Translations under genes and position numbers: made by a program
Assembly (NCBI GenBank): GCA_947561395.2
Contig: OX387183.1
Location: forward strand, 2,613,883-2,677,882
Length of the DNA: 64,000 bases
Reading direction: 5' to 3'
Source of the DNA: Buxus sempervirens
Taxonomy: Eukaryota > Streptophyta > Magnoliopsida > Buxales > Buxaceae
Shown: piece by piece, positions 26,519 to 37,019 of the stretch
Layout: each line of letters opens with the position of its first letter
Position numbering within the stretch: position 1 is the first letter of the stretch
Notes under the pieces: generated by a model
Told to the model about the DNA's origin: nothing
The model's input: the letters and a program-made list of their open reading frames with translations, nothing else
Database searches by the model: none

Positions 26519-27526
26519 ATGAATATTACTAGGAAATGATCTGAGGCCATTGTTCTTTATATCCCAAAATTTGAATCCCTAGTCAAACCAATTTGAGCCT
26601 GTTCGTATTTTTTTTGTTAAACCCAAACTGGACTTACAGCCTTATACTGGGGCAAAGCCAATAAGGGCAAGGCCAATAGGGGCAAAAAGAAAAAAAAAGA
26701 GAAAAAAATTTTTGAAAAAAAAAAAAAAAAAAAGGAAGAAAAAAATAGGGGCAAATAAATGCCAAATACAAAAGAAGAGGAATGGGATTGAATTCACCAT
26801 GACTGTAAGTCCAGTTGACCCATTTTCACACTTAGAAAATTTTGAGCCTTTAATACCTTTTCTTTCATAAACCGAACCTAGCCTTTGTTTCGTCCTATTA
26901 TTAAGACCTCGGTGATTTTAGTATATTCATTCAACTTTCAGAGTAAGATTGGTGATGATGGAATGCAGAGGCCAACCCTAGTGAAAACCGTAATTGGCAC
27001 TAGGGGCAAGAATGGCAAAAAGAAAAAAAGAAAAAAAAAAAAAGAAGAAAAAAAGAAAAAAAAAAAAAGAAAAAAAAAGAATCAAGTGTTGAGTTGATCA
27101 TGGGGTCTAAGTTTCAAATCAGCATGAGCACTGGAAACTGAGCAGATTAGCAAGACCAATCAGGAAGGAAAAATCATTAGGGGATGATTCTAAAGGTCAC
27201 AGGGTAGACAAATTTGGTCTCTCCCTATTGCTTGGACTACCCTTTTCATTATTCAACCTGATTTTAATTCCTTTAATTATATGTGATTAAGTGTTTTGGA
27301 TCAGCTTTCAAAAAAAAAAAAAAACTATACTTTGGCCAATGATGAGAAATCAAATACTTTTTCATAAAACTTCTGTTTTTATAAGCATCTGAGAATTCTG
27401 AGGCCAATAATATAAAACCTATTTTTGAATTAAATCTAATATCTTTCCACTAATGGAGTTTGCTTTTGTAAAAAAGTATGGAAAAAAAATGAAAGAAAAA
27501 AAAAAAAAAAATGATGATGAAAGAAT
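26519..27526 (+). other. Element A region between pol and antisense gene Y1
   Basis: Non-coding and A-rich. Phrases such as GGGGCAAAGCCAATAAGGGC and several A-runs (26690-26740, 27010-27080, 27495-27512) are present. The block after the pol stop (TAGGAAATGATCTGAGGCCA) and phrases around 26800-26960 are shared with element B (56519-57000). It would hold the 3' end of the Y1 transcript. Confidence 0.6.
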
Positions 27527-29251
27527 CTAATCCCTACTCCCTAACTGCTCCTCAAGCTCCCTAATCCTAGCTGCCTGAGTTGCAATGATTCCAGAAGCAC
27601 CCTCTGCATCAGGATCACTCAAAAAGGAGATGACCTCATCTGAAAAAGAAAGCTGGCGCTTCAACGCCCTAAGGTCAGCCAAGGAATCCTGATACTTCTT
27701 CCGCATCACACGGACTTCAAAGCGACGAGCCTGCCTTTGTTCTTCAAGTTTCTTCTCTATGGCAATGCGGCCAGACTTCTGCTCTTCAAGCTTCCTCTCC
27801 AGAACAAGGACTTTTATCCTAAGTTCTTGAGCCTCCCGTACCCATATTTGTTGAAGCCGCTTATGAGTTACCCTTTCTGACTCCAGAATGTCCTCATAAG
27901 TAGGAGGAAGAACTGCAGGAGGATCCTCTGGTACTGGGGCATGACTCTGCACCTGTTCCTTGATCCAGAAGTGATAGTCCTTCACATGGGACTCAGAAAA
28001 GACTGGACCCCGCAGAAAGCAAACATAGGACCACTCTTTCATTAATTGAGCATTTAGCCCCATGGTGGCTGAAGTAAGTGGCCCTATAAAGCTCTCATAA
28101 CCTGTGGGAATCATGATTCCCTGGGTCGCTCCAAATTGCCGAAGAACCCTCAAAGGAAGATAGAGAACAGCAGATTTCAAACCTGCTAGGGCCAGAAAGT
28201 TTCTATCTCTAAAGCTGATCACTGTCTCTGGAGTGGGCTGATAAGTGCCAGGCCATCTCACTTGATCATCCTGGAGAGTACCCAAGAAAGTGAACCAGCC
28301 TTGCTTGCCACCTTGGATGTTAGGACATCCCCTATTGCTCATCAAAACAGGAACTTTCAATCTTGGAAAGAAGCGGCGAGTTATTTCTTCTACCTGGCTA
28401 AGATGGTCAAGCAACCAAAGCTGCAGAAAAAGGGAGTATTTTAATTTATTTCCAAAAAAGAAAAAAAAAGAAAAAGAAAAAAAAAAGAAAAAAGGAAGAA
28501 TAAAAAAAAAAAAATAGAAGAAAAAAAAAAAAAATATACATGCATATTTTACCTGTAGGATAGGGGCGCAGGCAAGGAAGCGTTTCTTCTTCCTGGAATA
28601 ACAATCAGTAAGAGCCTGATATATCTCTGCTAGGATCATAGGGGCCAACCTCTCGCGTTCCCTAACCTGACAGATAACTGAGATGAGAGCCAAGTCAACC
28701 TGGTCATCACCCCGTGGAAAAAGCAGCTGATTGACCACTATCAGGGTCAATGCATTAAACCTAGAGTCCTTGTCATTACTCCTCAGAAGTTTTTCAGTCA
28801 AAAAGGTCTTGGACAAGGTCAATAGTGCATCAGAATTTCCTAAGTCCTTCTTCCCTATACCCAAGAAAGTGGAGGCCTCTTTTTTATAGCTAAGCTTTAG
28901 GGGTGGGTTCACAACTTTTTCAGAAAATCTAAGGCCAAGGATGGTTTCAATCTCTTCTATGGTAGGAGTCATCTCTTTATCATCAAAACGGAAGAGATTC
29001 AGCTCAGGTACCCAATGGCCTATCAAAGCTTCAATGATTTCCCACTTAAAGGGAATTTTAGGGAGGTGTAGGATGTGCCCTAAGTGGATGGAATCCCAAC
29101 GAATCTCCTCATCAAGGGTCATGGAGTTAACCCATCTATCATAAAAGGAATCCACAATATTGTACCTGGTAAGATTAGGAGGTTTTGATCTAACAGGTTG
29201 TCTTGCAGGAGGAGATTCAAAGGCAGGAGAAAGCGGCGTAGGGGAAGCCAT
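27527..29251 (-). CDS. Antisense gene Y1: plant-mobile-domain-like protein, two exons
   Basis: Exon 1 is 29251-28553 and exon 2 is 28420-27527. The 132-bp intron has GT..AG sites and T-runs on the coding strand; because its length is a multiple of three, the frame also reads through it. The chosen ATG (29251) is the first after the expected start from a TATA at 29352-29342; an upstream in-frame ATG at 29308 would leave almost no leader. The N-terminal half (FYDRWVNSM, then KEMTPTIEEIETILGLRF) and the LLFPRGDDQVDLALI / ILAEIYQALTDC segments resemble plant TE-associated proteins of the PMD/DUF7745 kind, as I recall them. The C-terminus (about the last 130 residues) is a charged coiled coil. It lies antisense to the retrotransposon, 1 kb after pol. 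Function unknown. A decayed homologue is in element B at 57447-58260. Confidence 0.72.
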   Translation of the reverse strand: MASPTPLSPAFESPPARQPVRSKPPNLTRYNIVDSFYDRWVNSMTLDEEIRWDSIHLGHILHLPKIPFKWEIIEALIGHWVPELNLFRFDDKEMTPTIEEIETILGLRFSEKVVNPPLKLSYKKEASTFLGIGKKDLGNSDALLTLSKTFLTEKLLRSNDKDSRFNALTLIVVNQLLFPRGDDQVDLALISVICQVRERERLAPMILAEIYQALTDCYSRKKKRFLACAPILQVKYACIFFFFFFYFFFFILPFFFFFSFSFFFFFGNKLKYSLFLQLWLLDHLSQVEEITRRFFPRLKVPVLMSNRGCPNIQGGKQGWFTFLGTLQDDQVRWPGTYQPTPETVISFRDRNFLALAGLKSAVLYLPLRVLRQFGATQGIMIPTGYESFIGPLTSATMGLNAQLMKEWSYVCFLRGPVFSESHVKDYHFWIKEQVQSHAPVPEDPPAVLPPTYEDILESERVTHKRLQQIWVREAQELRIKVLVLERKLEEQKSGRIAIEKKLEEQRQARRFEVRVMRKKYQDSLADLRALKRQLSFSDEVISFLSDPDAEGASGIIATQAARIRELEEQLGSRD

Positions 29252-29341
29252 GGAAGCGCCAAAGAAGCCAAGGAAAGCGAGAAAAGACGTGCTCAGGGAG
29301 TTTTTCAATTAATAAAAGTGTCACAATGATGTTCCCTAGGA

Positions 29342-29352
29342 GTTTATATAGA
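29342..29352 (-). promoter_or_regulatory. TATA box of antisense gene Y1
   Basis: The minus strand reads CTATATAAACT, about 95 bp upstream of the chosen ATG and about 25 bp downstream (in the Y1 sense) of the dyad array at 29375-29502. Confidence 0.6.
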
Positions 29353-29374
29353 AAAAATCGTAAGACAGTAAATT

Positions 29375-29502
29375 CCGTAATTATATTACGGGCTAGGCTC
29401 GCCCGTATAGAAATTACGGATACAGCTGACCGTGAAAAGTTCACGGGCAGCGCACGCCCGTGGTAACTTTACGGGCACAGCCTGCTCGTAGTATAATTAC
29501 GG
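29375..29502. repeat. Dyad array at the Y1 promoter (ACGGGC/GCCCGT type)
   Basis: Dyads start at 29388, 29416, 29443 and 29471, with half units at 29375 and 29499 and 9-bp linkers: a 27-28 bp period. Two are perfect ACGGGC-N7-GCCCGT. The first is identical in all 19 bases to the unit at 18100 in the gag leader. Confidence 0.9.
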
Positions 29503-29718
29503 TTCCTTCGAAAAAATGCAAAAAAATGGGAATTTTTAATTTCTTTGGTTTTCCTAAGCTTCACCTGTCCCTGTTTTAACATTCATCAGATAATAAATAC
29601 TGTAAATAAAGAAGAAAGAATACAAATGGAAATAAAACAAACTTCTTTTATATATATGAATGTTTACATCACTTTTGCAAAAAAAAAAAAAAAAAATACA
29701 AAGGTACATGGAAGAATC

Positions 29719-32664
29719 CTAATCTAATGGCCATGCAGGTCCGCTCCTACGGCCACGGCCTCGTCCTCTGCCTCGACCACGGCCTGTAGATCGCCGGCGC
29801 TCAAAGACATGCCGCACAATATTACGGGCCGTGCTACGCGTCATCCTGCTCAAAACAGACTGAATATCATGCCACATATATAAAGGCACAAAGCCAGCAG
29901 TGGGATGATCAGGAGGGACGTACCCTGAAGTATCTACATATCCCGTAGAATCGGGATCAGACTCTGTACGGGAAGAATCCGCAGAAGGATCAACAGCAGC
30001 ATGTGTCACCTCCGCATCCTCCATATCAGGACTAACAGGACCAGCAGGAGCAGATGTCCCAGGTACATCAACCTCCGGCTCCACAAGCTCAGTAGCAGTC
30101 ATCCCCACCTCGGGCTCTACAGGATCAGCTGTAGCCTCCTCCATCACGGCAGTCTCCACGGTAGGCTCTACCACAGCGGCGTCCATAGCCGAATCCATAT
30201 CAACACCAGCGGATGCAGCAGGAGCAGTCTCAGCTACTGGGGCTGACTCTGGCACGTCCTCAGCAGCAGGTACAATATCAGCCTCGACCTCGGGCTCTGC
30301 TGCAGGAACCTCCTCTGGACTAGGAGACGTCACGAACTCCACCCGTGCCACAGAAAACACCTCATCCCGGAAATGCATAGGCACGGGTGAAGCAGGTGAA
30401 GAGGGACCAGCTGTGTACTCCTGAAACTAAGAGAAAAATTCAGTCAGAACAAGACAAACAAATACAAAAGCAGGAATGGAAATAAAAGAAGAAATTAACC
30501 TGAGTATCGGATGGACCCGCCTGGTCCTGTGCATCAGATGGACCCGCCTGATCATGTACATCAGATGGACCCTCCTGGCCCTGGGCTCTGGCTAGCTGCC
30601 CCCGGAGATCTGAGATAGTGATATAGAGGGCGTCCCGCTCCGCGATCGCTGCATCACGCTGGCGCTCTAGATCAGCATAGCGAGACCTGATCTCTGCCAA
30701 CTGAGCCTCCTGAAATAGAGAAGAAAGAAGTCAGAAAAATGCTAAAAGCAGATGAAATAGAAATAGAAGATCACAAAAGAAGAAAGCATACCGTGGTGTC
30801 GTAGGCCCTAATCACTACCCCTCCTATCTCCGTGACTCCGCCACGGACAGGCATGGGTGACATGAGGCACCCAACAGAAGATCGCCTGAACCATGCATCA
30901 TAGTCACCCTCCTCCAATAATGTCTCTGCCTCAGTCCAATCTAAGAACTGGGCAGGATCAACAGGCATAGGAGGATAGAGAGGAGCAGTATCTGGCGGGA
31001 TGGCAGGAATCCGTGGCTCTCCCACATGCTGAAAGAAGAAGCGCTCGCCACAATACCAGATGCTGCCCAACTGACCAATAAAGAACTGGTATCTCTGTCG
31101 TCTCTGGTCAGGGACAAATGCATCATCTCTGGCTGCCTGCAGGGCTAGCACCTCATGAATGTCCTCCATCCTGGGGACAAATAGCTGAAAACAGAACAAG
31201 ACATCAGATGTGCGATCCAGGAAGAAAAGAAAAGAAGAAGAAGAGGAATTAAAGAAGATTACCTCAGACCGGTATAACCTGTCTAAGTGGGCCCGGGCGG
31301 ACCTGGGACGACTCTTTTCAGAGTCATGCTCTACATGACACCATCTAAGTGCCATGGGATACGTCTCCTCAGGCATCGTAGAGGTAGGGCGGAAATAGGG
31401 TATATAAACCCTAGCAAAAAACTGCAAGAAAGAAGAAAACAGTTAGAGGAATATAAAATGAGAGATAAACAGAAAGAGATAAAGAAAAAGAAGGGAAATA
31501 AGGTTCACCTGCAAGAAGGGCCAGAAGAACCTGCACCCAACTCCAGCCCCTCTGGATGTAGAGAGGCCGCTCACTGATCGGCGCAGGCCAGCCAGAATAG
31601 TACCAAATATGAGCGGGCCCCAGGCATACCTCCTCGCCCGCTGCAGATCTCCCAGAAGACTCAAGAAGTAAGGACTAACTGAAGTCGTGTCCTCTGGGAA
31701 GAAGCAGGATCCCATCATATATAGAAAGAGGAATCGGAAGGCAAATGGGAAAACATGGTCACCGGCAGCAAGCTGGCCAAACTGCCTCCTCCTGAAAGTC
31801 TCTCTCAACCATGTCAGAGACAATCTAGCTCTCCCCCGATCCCATGCCTCAGGAGGCAGCACAATGTATCCAAGATAACCAGCGATCTCCTCAGCCTCTG
31901 GCATCGCCATCTCAGTAATAACATCACCGATCATCCTAATCCCGGTGATGAGCGTGAAATCAGAAGGCCGGATCCCAATCTCAATATCTGGAAAGTGGAA
32001 GCTCAAGGTCTCTGGGAAAAACCTCTCCAATAATGCTACAATGAGAGCTCGATCTAAGCGTACGTCCGGGATAGTGATAAACATGCCGAAACCGTACAAT
32101 CCTAGCTCCCGACGATAGGCCGAACTGCAGGCTCTCAAAAATTTAGTAAAGCTGGCCCAGCTCCCTCTATAGTGGGACATCGGATACTCCAAAGGGATAT
32201 CCGCCCTAACGCACGCTGAGGGATGAGTCCTCAAACCATGCAGAAGATCGGTGTCCCTAATCTGGGCAGCTACCTCCTCAGGGATCTCAACCCTGGTCCT
32301 GACCTCATCTCTGCCACGGCCCCCTCTACGGCCTCCTCTATGACCTCATCATGGCCTCCATCTCTGCCTCTAGCTCTGCGTCTGCTACGGCTCCTATCTC
32401 TGCCAGAAGCCTCAACAGCCGGCTAAAAGAAAATAAGTGAAGAATCAGGAGGATGTATTTTGGGAAAAGATATGAAATTGCAGAAAGGTTAGAGTATACC
32501 TCTGGGGTCGCCTCACGCGAATCCCCAGAAGGGAAATCTGGGATATCAGAATCAGAATCCCTCTCGGTCCTCGAAGACGAGGCCACATCAGCAGGATCTC
32601 GCCTAACCCTCGAGGAGGAAGGCTCATCTGCAGGATCTCGGGAAGCTGATCGAAGGCGGGCCAT
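29719..32664 (-). CDS. Antisense gene Y2: plant mobile domain protein, six coding exons
   Basis: Exons inferred from open frames plus GT..AG sites: 32664-32500, 32422-31509, 31421-31263, 31184-30792, 30709-30500 and 30420-29719. Apart from a frameshift, all introns fall between codons. Exon 1 is rich in SSR and DPAD repeats. Exon 2 begins with an RS/RGG-like basic stretch, followed by a region matching the plant mobile domain (aminotransferase-like PMD): HFPDIEIGIRPSDF, GSCFFPEDTT and RRYAWGPL. Exons 3-4 continue that domain. Exon 5 is coiled. Exon 6 is acidic, with proline, alanine, valine and glutamate repeats, and ends in a GRGRGR tail. A one-base deletion near 32345 puts exon 1 and the PMD in different frames, so this copy is probably inactive unless splicing compensates. 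It lies antisense to the retrotransposon. Function unknown; PMD occurs in host proteins and in many plant transposons. Confidence 0.68.
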
Positions 32665-34136
32665 CTACGGTTCAAATCAGGGAGTTAGTTAATTATTCTT
32701 GTTAAAATTTTTAATTGCTTAATTGATTAACAGGAAAGAAGGCACTTCAGAAACTCCCAATCAAATCAAAAGTCAACTGAAGGAGTTTAATTTTCTGTTT
32801 GGAAATTTTAGTATGATATTTACTTATCTTTATCTCAATCAGGAAAATATATAAAAATTATATATAGGAAGTTATAGGCTTCCTGTATATTCTCTTTATA
32901 TGAAAAAGAAAAAAAATATGTGTTAAGAATTGATCTTAATTCCTCTTTTGGATTTTCTAAAGAAACCTAACCATCTAAATTTAATTGGTTGCAGGAAAGA
33001 AGTTCAAGCATATGTGTGTTGAGACTGGGATAACAGAGAAAAAAAAAATGCCAAATCAGAAGTTATCTACTAGAACCACTGAACGAAATGCGTGGAAAGA
33101 AAGGCATTGACCAGTATTACTAAAGACAATTCAGTATTACTTCAATGAGTATCCGTTTTTGCAGAGAAATACTTCAGACAATGGGTTCATCTTAACCAAT
33201 TACAGAGCAAAGAAGAATTAGGATTTGTTAAAACCATGCAAGCAAGTATAACTTATGCCTGGGTTGTCAATAAGAAGAATCAGCTGGGTACCCCATGAAT
33301 AAAATCCAAACTTGGGAAGATGTTCATTCAAACAACTAGAAAAAATACATGGGGATGAAGAAAACATAAATTTTCGGATAGAACAGTGGTATAAAAATCA
33401 AAACAGTGTTGAATCTTAAGGTAAATTAGCATGTGGAGGATTCTGAATCAAAAGCATTCAATCAGGAATGGAGGAATTGTACAACAAAGGTTAATACATG
33501 CAAGAACAGAAAAATGGCATAACAGAAAAATCAGGCATTATGGCCGATTGCACAGCAACTCCAGAAGAAGTATATGGCATTCACAGCATAACATTTGCAG
33601 CAAAAAAGTAATCATCTAATGCCCATTCAAGAACAGAAATTTCAAAGCATATAGTTTGGAGAAATTGCTCAAGATGCATTGCGAAGTAGTCAGTCAAAAA
33701 AAAAAAAGAGAGGAATTGATTTTTCGGCATACCTCTGTGCAAGGTAAAAATTTGTATGAGCTTGCCTCAAAAGCAAGGGTTCTACTCACGTGAGAAAGAA
33801 ATCGGTTGGCAAAATGGCACAACAGCAAGGTGCAACTGAAATGAAGTGGTTCGCCGGAGGAGGTGAATCGTCGACTGAAGAAAAGGCACCGAAATTAATG
33901 AGGAACAATGGTCGCCAAAGAACAATGAGAATCGCCGGAATTAATGAGCAAGTCGTGGCCACCGGAAATAGCAAACGTCGCCGGAAATAGGAGAGTCGCC
34001 GGAGAGCAGTGATCGTCGGAGGATTGTTGAAGGAGAAGAAGGACCGGAGAAAAGGTTACGGTCGCAGAGAATTAGGGCAGAAATGCGAACAGAGAAGGAA
34101 AAGTCGCGTTCGCGAACTTAAGAAGAAGAGTAAAAT
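32665..34136 (-). other. Y2 upstream region: putative 5' UTR exon and intron
   Basis: On the minus strand, about 34130-33790 is rich in TCTCCGGCGA-like phrases typical of plant 5' leaders and ends in TCAC/GTGAGT, a good donor (GT at 33789). The intervening AT-rich DNA would be an intron, ending with CTGAT..CCGTAG directly before the ATG at 32664. I saw no clear TATA box. Short plus-strand frames here (33431-33619, 33790-33990) look like chance. Confidence 0.45.
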
Positions 34137-34238
34137 CCGTAACATCAGTACGGGCATCTAACGCCCGTGAGCCCACTACGGTCCCAGTTACCCGTGAAAC
34201 CTCTACGGGCAGGGTCTGTCCGTAAGCACCATACGGGC
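34137..34238. repeat. Dyad array upstream of Y2 (ACGGGC/GCCCGT type)
   Basis: Dyads start at 34150, 34178 and 34205, with half units at 34137 and 34233 and 9-bp linkers: a 27-28 bp period. It lies immediately upstream of the putative Y2 leader, about 350 bp before the 3' LTR. Confidence 0.88.
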
Positions 34239-34594
34239 GAAGCCAAAAATTGCATATTTTTATCATTTTCTCACATTTTTAAGAGATTAATGTACATATT
34301 AGTTGTAAGTTGCAAGGATTGCCACCTTACCCACTTTTGTTTAAAAATTTTGTCTCAAATCTCACTTCATAGCCCACAAGTGCTCAGTGAGAAGAGAGAG
34401 GAAGATTTGGCCCTTAAGCTGAGGGATTTCTTAGCAAATCTTCCACAATCAAAATTTTTTTTTTTTTTCAAAAATCATCCCTTTAATCCTTGCAAAGTGC
34501 AATTGATTAGACAAAAATCTCAGAAAGTGCAATTGGTGGGTCTTTTTGCTCTCTGCTTGTAATTGGTTCCAATTACCAGCAAAGAGGGGGCAGC
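34239..34594 (+). other. Element A end of internal region with polypurine tract
   Basis: Non-coding. AAAGAGGGGG at 34581-34590 followed by CAGC abuts the 3' LTR and is the polypurine tract for plus-strand priming. The block around 34360-34450 is similar to element B 58600-58720. Confidence 0.75.
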
Positions 34595-36412
34595 TGTAGA
34601 CACCCCAAATTGCACTACCAAATGAGAAAATAATAAAAACATGTAATTAGAGCTTAAAACAGGTCAAAAAGGCCTAAAAATAGAATGAACAGGCTTTGCC
34701 CGTATTAGCTTCACGGGCTCATTGCGCCCGCAAATTATCTACGGACAAGCACGTCCGTAGTATCGATACGGTCCCCATTGGACCGTAATGTATTTACGGG
34801 CATTAAAGACACGTGCAAGTTTTGTCCTTCTCTCGATTTCCGAGCCTTATTTGAAGTCCAATATATCTTTAAACGAGCGGATTATGTCTTTTATTCGCTG
34901 AAGTCACCTTGGATGGCTATGGATGGGCATCATCTCTATATTTCACTCTATCCTGAGAATCAGGATATATCCTTCTGGACCAGCCTTGCCCCTGGGTGTG
35001 TCTATAAATAGAGGCTCATTCCTCTAGCTAAGGGCCACGAAATTTTGAGTCCAAGGAATTCTAAGAAGCTACAAGAGAAGGAAAGGAATCCCTGCTGCTC
35101 TGCTTGCTCAATCCAGGTAAGTCCCCTATCCCTTTTTATTTTCTGTCTTCAATTCTAGAAATAATAGAATCATCTCTATTGCTGTAGAATAAGGCCATAT
35201 CTGTTTTTGTATTCCTAAACCTGCCTCCAAGTACCTCAAGGGTCTCTCTAGCCGTAAAACGTGAAGAGAGAACTAGGGGAAAGGGGAACAGGTGGATCCC
35301 TAGAATAGAACCCCATATCTGTTTTTTTTATAGAATAAGGCCTGTGATTGTGCTTGTGTAACCAAACCTATCTCTAAGTACCTCAAGAGTCTCTCTAGCC
35401 GTAAAACGTGAAGAGAGAACTAGGGGAAAAGAGAACAGGTGGATCCGTAGGGTAGACCCCCATGTGCTCTAATTTGTGAGATGTGGCTATTTTGAATATC
35501 CTGATCATGTTTTAATGCTTTTTATGATATATCTGAATGAATAACATGAATCTATGATGTTTATAGCATGAGATCCCCTATTTTTGCTAAAATTTGGATT
35601 TTTGCCACTTTTGCACCTACAGCACTGTTTTCGTGATTTTTGTGGTTTTAGGCTATGATCTTGGATTTATCATGATCAATATGGTAGATCTGAATCTAGA
35701 AGCCTGAAAATAAATTCTAGGGTTTCATAAGATGTTTTTTAAATTGTTTTTCATTATTGAGATAAGACCCTACGGTCTAAATTCTCCCCTTTTGGTGTTT
35801 TTCATAAACGTGAGTCTTTTTGGTTTTGATTTTCAGATTTAATGTGAAATTTGGGCTTTATCTATGTCCTGGACTATTCAAGTTCAATTTTGAAATATTT
35901 TATAAAAATCATATTTTTCCAGATTTCTAGAATTTTGACTTGAAGCCAGATTTTTGGATTTTTCACTTTAAATTGATTTTATCTGATTTTATCTCAATTT
36001 TGTTTTGATCATGAAACCCTAGGAATGGTATGATCATGTTTGATAGTTCTGGATCAATCAGACTATTCATATGAAAAAAACCATATATTTTTATCTTCTT
36101 TTTCGTGATTTTTGTGATTTTTATAGCAAGCTTTTCCCTTTAATTTAACATGAACAAATACCTGGCAACCACCTTGTGTGGATGAATAGGGGTGCCTAAC
36201 ACCTTCCCCTGTTCATAACCTAATCCCCTTACCCATCTCTGGTGATTTTTTTTTAGGAGGGTTATTTTTACCCTAAAAGTGCCTTTTGTGCTTATTTAAT
36301 ATTCTGGTGTCCATTCACACCTAAATTGAATGGTGGCGACTCTTTGTTTAATTTAATCCCGTGTGATGATGGAGGAAATCATTAAAGATTTGATTTTTTC
36401 CCATGTCTCACA
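34595..36412 (+). repeat. Element A 3' LTR
   Basis: 1818 bp, homologous to 14982-16795. Dyad array at 34698-34801, TATA at 35003-35011, splice-donor copy at about 35114-35122, hairpin at 36182-36216 and PBS-like decamer at 36334-36343. It differs from the 5' LTR at one position in about the first 1.2 kb, by about twenty substitutions or small indels between about 35796 and 36256, and at none in the last 150 bp. Confidence 0.95.
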
Positions 36413-37019
36413 ACTACTCATATGGAATAATCACATACATTTTGCTTACTTTCAAGCACTTTTTGTCTATGTTGATTAGCAAACAAAATTTTGAGCATGA
36501 ACGAGCATGTGGCAACCGTCTTGTACGGATGAGTGGGGGTGCCTAACACCTTCCCCTACTCATAACTAATTCCCCTTACCTGATCTCTGGATTTAACTTT
36601 GAACTAGAGCTACTTTGGCTCTATTTTTTTAATTTTATGATCCCATTGGTGTCCATTCACACGTTAACATTGAATGGTGGCGACTCGGTACCTTTTTGAA
36701 CCCCGTGTGAAGATGAGGAAGTCATTGAGGTGATTTTTCCTTGCTTCACACCACCACCATTAATAGCTCCTTAGCACTTGTATGCAAGTGGGACCCATCA
36801 CCATTAATAGCTCTTTAATGTTTGTGTTCAAGTGGGACCCACCACTTTTTAAGTATCAAAATCTATAGAAACCAATAAAAAGAGGATTGTGGTTTTTGGG
36901 TAGATTTTAGTATCTGCTTTTAAAATCAAACTTTCAAAAACCCTACCAAACAACTTAATAGACCTTCGTTTTTGGATTCTATCAAAATCAAAAAACCAGA
37001 AACCCCACTAAACAACACC

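Larger units (their letters stand above)
14982..36412 (+). mobile_element. Element A: complete Tat/Ogre-type Ty3/gypsy retrotransposon, 21.4 kb
   Basis: It is bounded by TG..CA termini and an exact 5-bp duplication ACTAC (14977-14981 and 36413-36417). Order: 5' LTR, PBS, long leader with dyad array and tandem repeats, gag-protease, pol (RT, RNase H, second RNase H, integrase), antisense gene Y1, antisense gene Y2, polypurine tract, 3' LTR. The tandem pair of RNase H domains, the arginine-tRNA-like PBS, the lack of a chromodomain and the antisense genes place it in the Tat lineage. Gag and pol are open, so it was recently competent. It sits inside solo LTR S1. Confidence 0.95.
12917..36750 (+). 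mobile_element. Solo LTR S1, Tat-like, interrupted by element A
   Basis: The LTR runs 12917-14981 and resumes at 36418-36750, about 2.4 kb. It starts TGTAGACACC and ends CTTCACA. CCACC duplications lie at 12912-12916 and 36751-36755, so it is a complete solo LTR left after recombination of an element. It contains a dyad array (13017-13287), TATAAATA at 13487, a splice-donor-like AG/GTATAG at 13605-13612, the AGCCGTAAAAC core at 13739, the 35-nt hairpin at 36529-36563 and a PBS-like TGGCGACTC at 36678. It is the same family as L1 (2207-3944). Confidence 0.9.
12773..37019. mobile_element. PIF/Harbinger-like MITE, split by nested insertions
   Basis: The left part is 12773-12916 and the right part 36751-37019, roughly 410 bp once the inserted DNA and one copy of its CCACC duplication are removed. 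The ends are imperfect inverted repeats: GGGCTCGTTTGGT on the left, and GGTGTTGTTTAGT read inward from the right, 9 of 13 matching. The flanks are TAA on both sides (12770-12772 and 37020-37022), which fits the 3-bp duplication of Tourist/PIF-Harbinger elements. It has no coding capacity. It is the oldest layer of this nest: S1 inserted into it, then element A inserted into S1. Confidence 0.65.
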
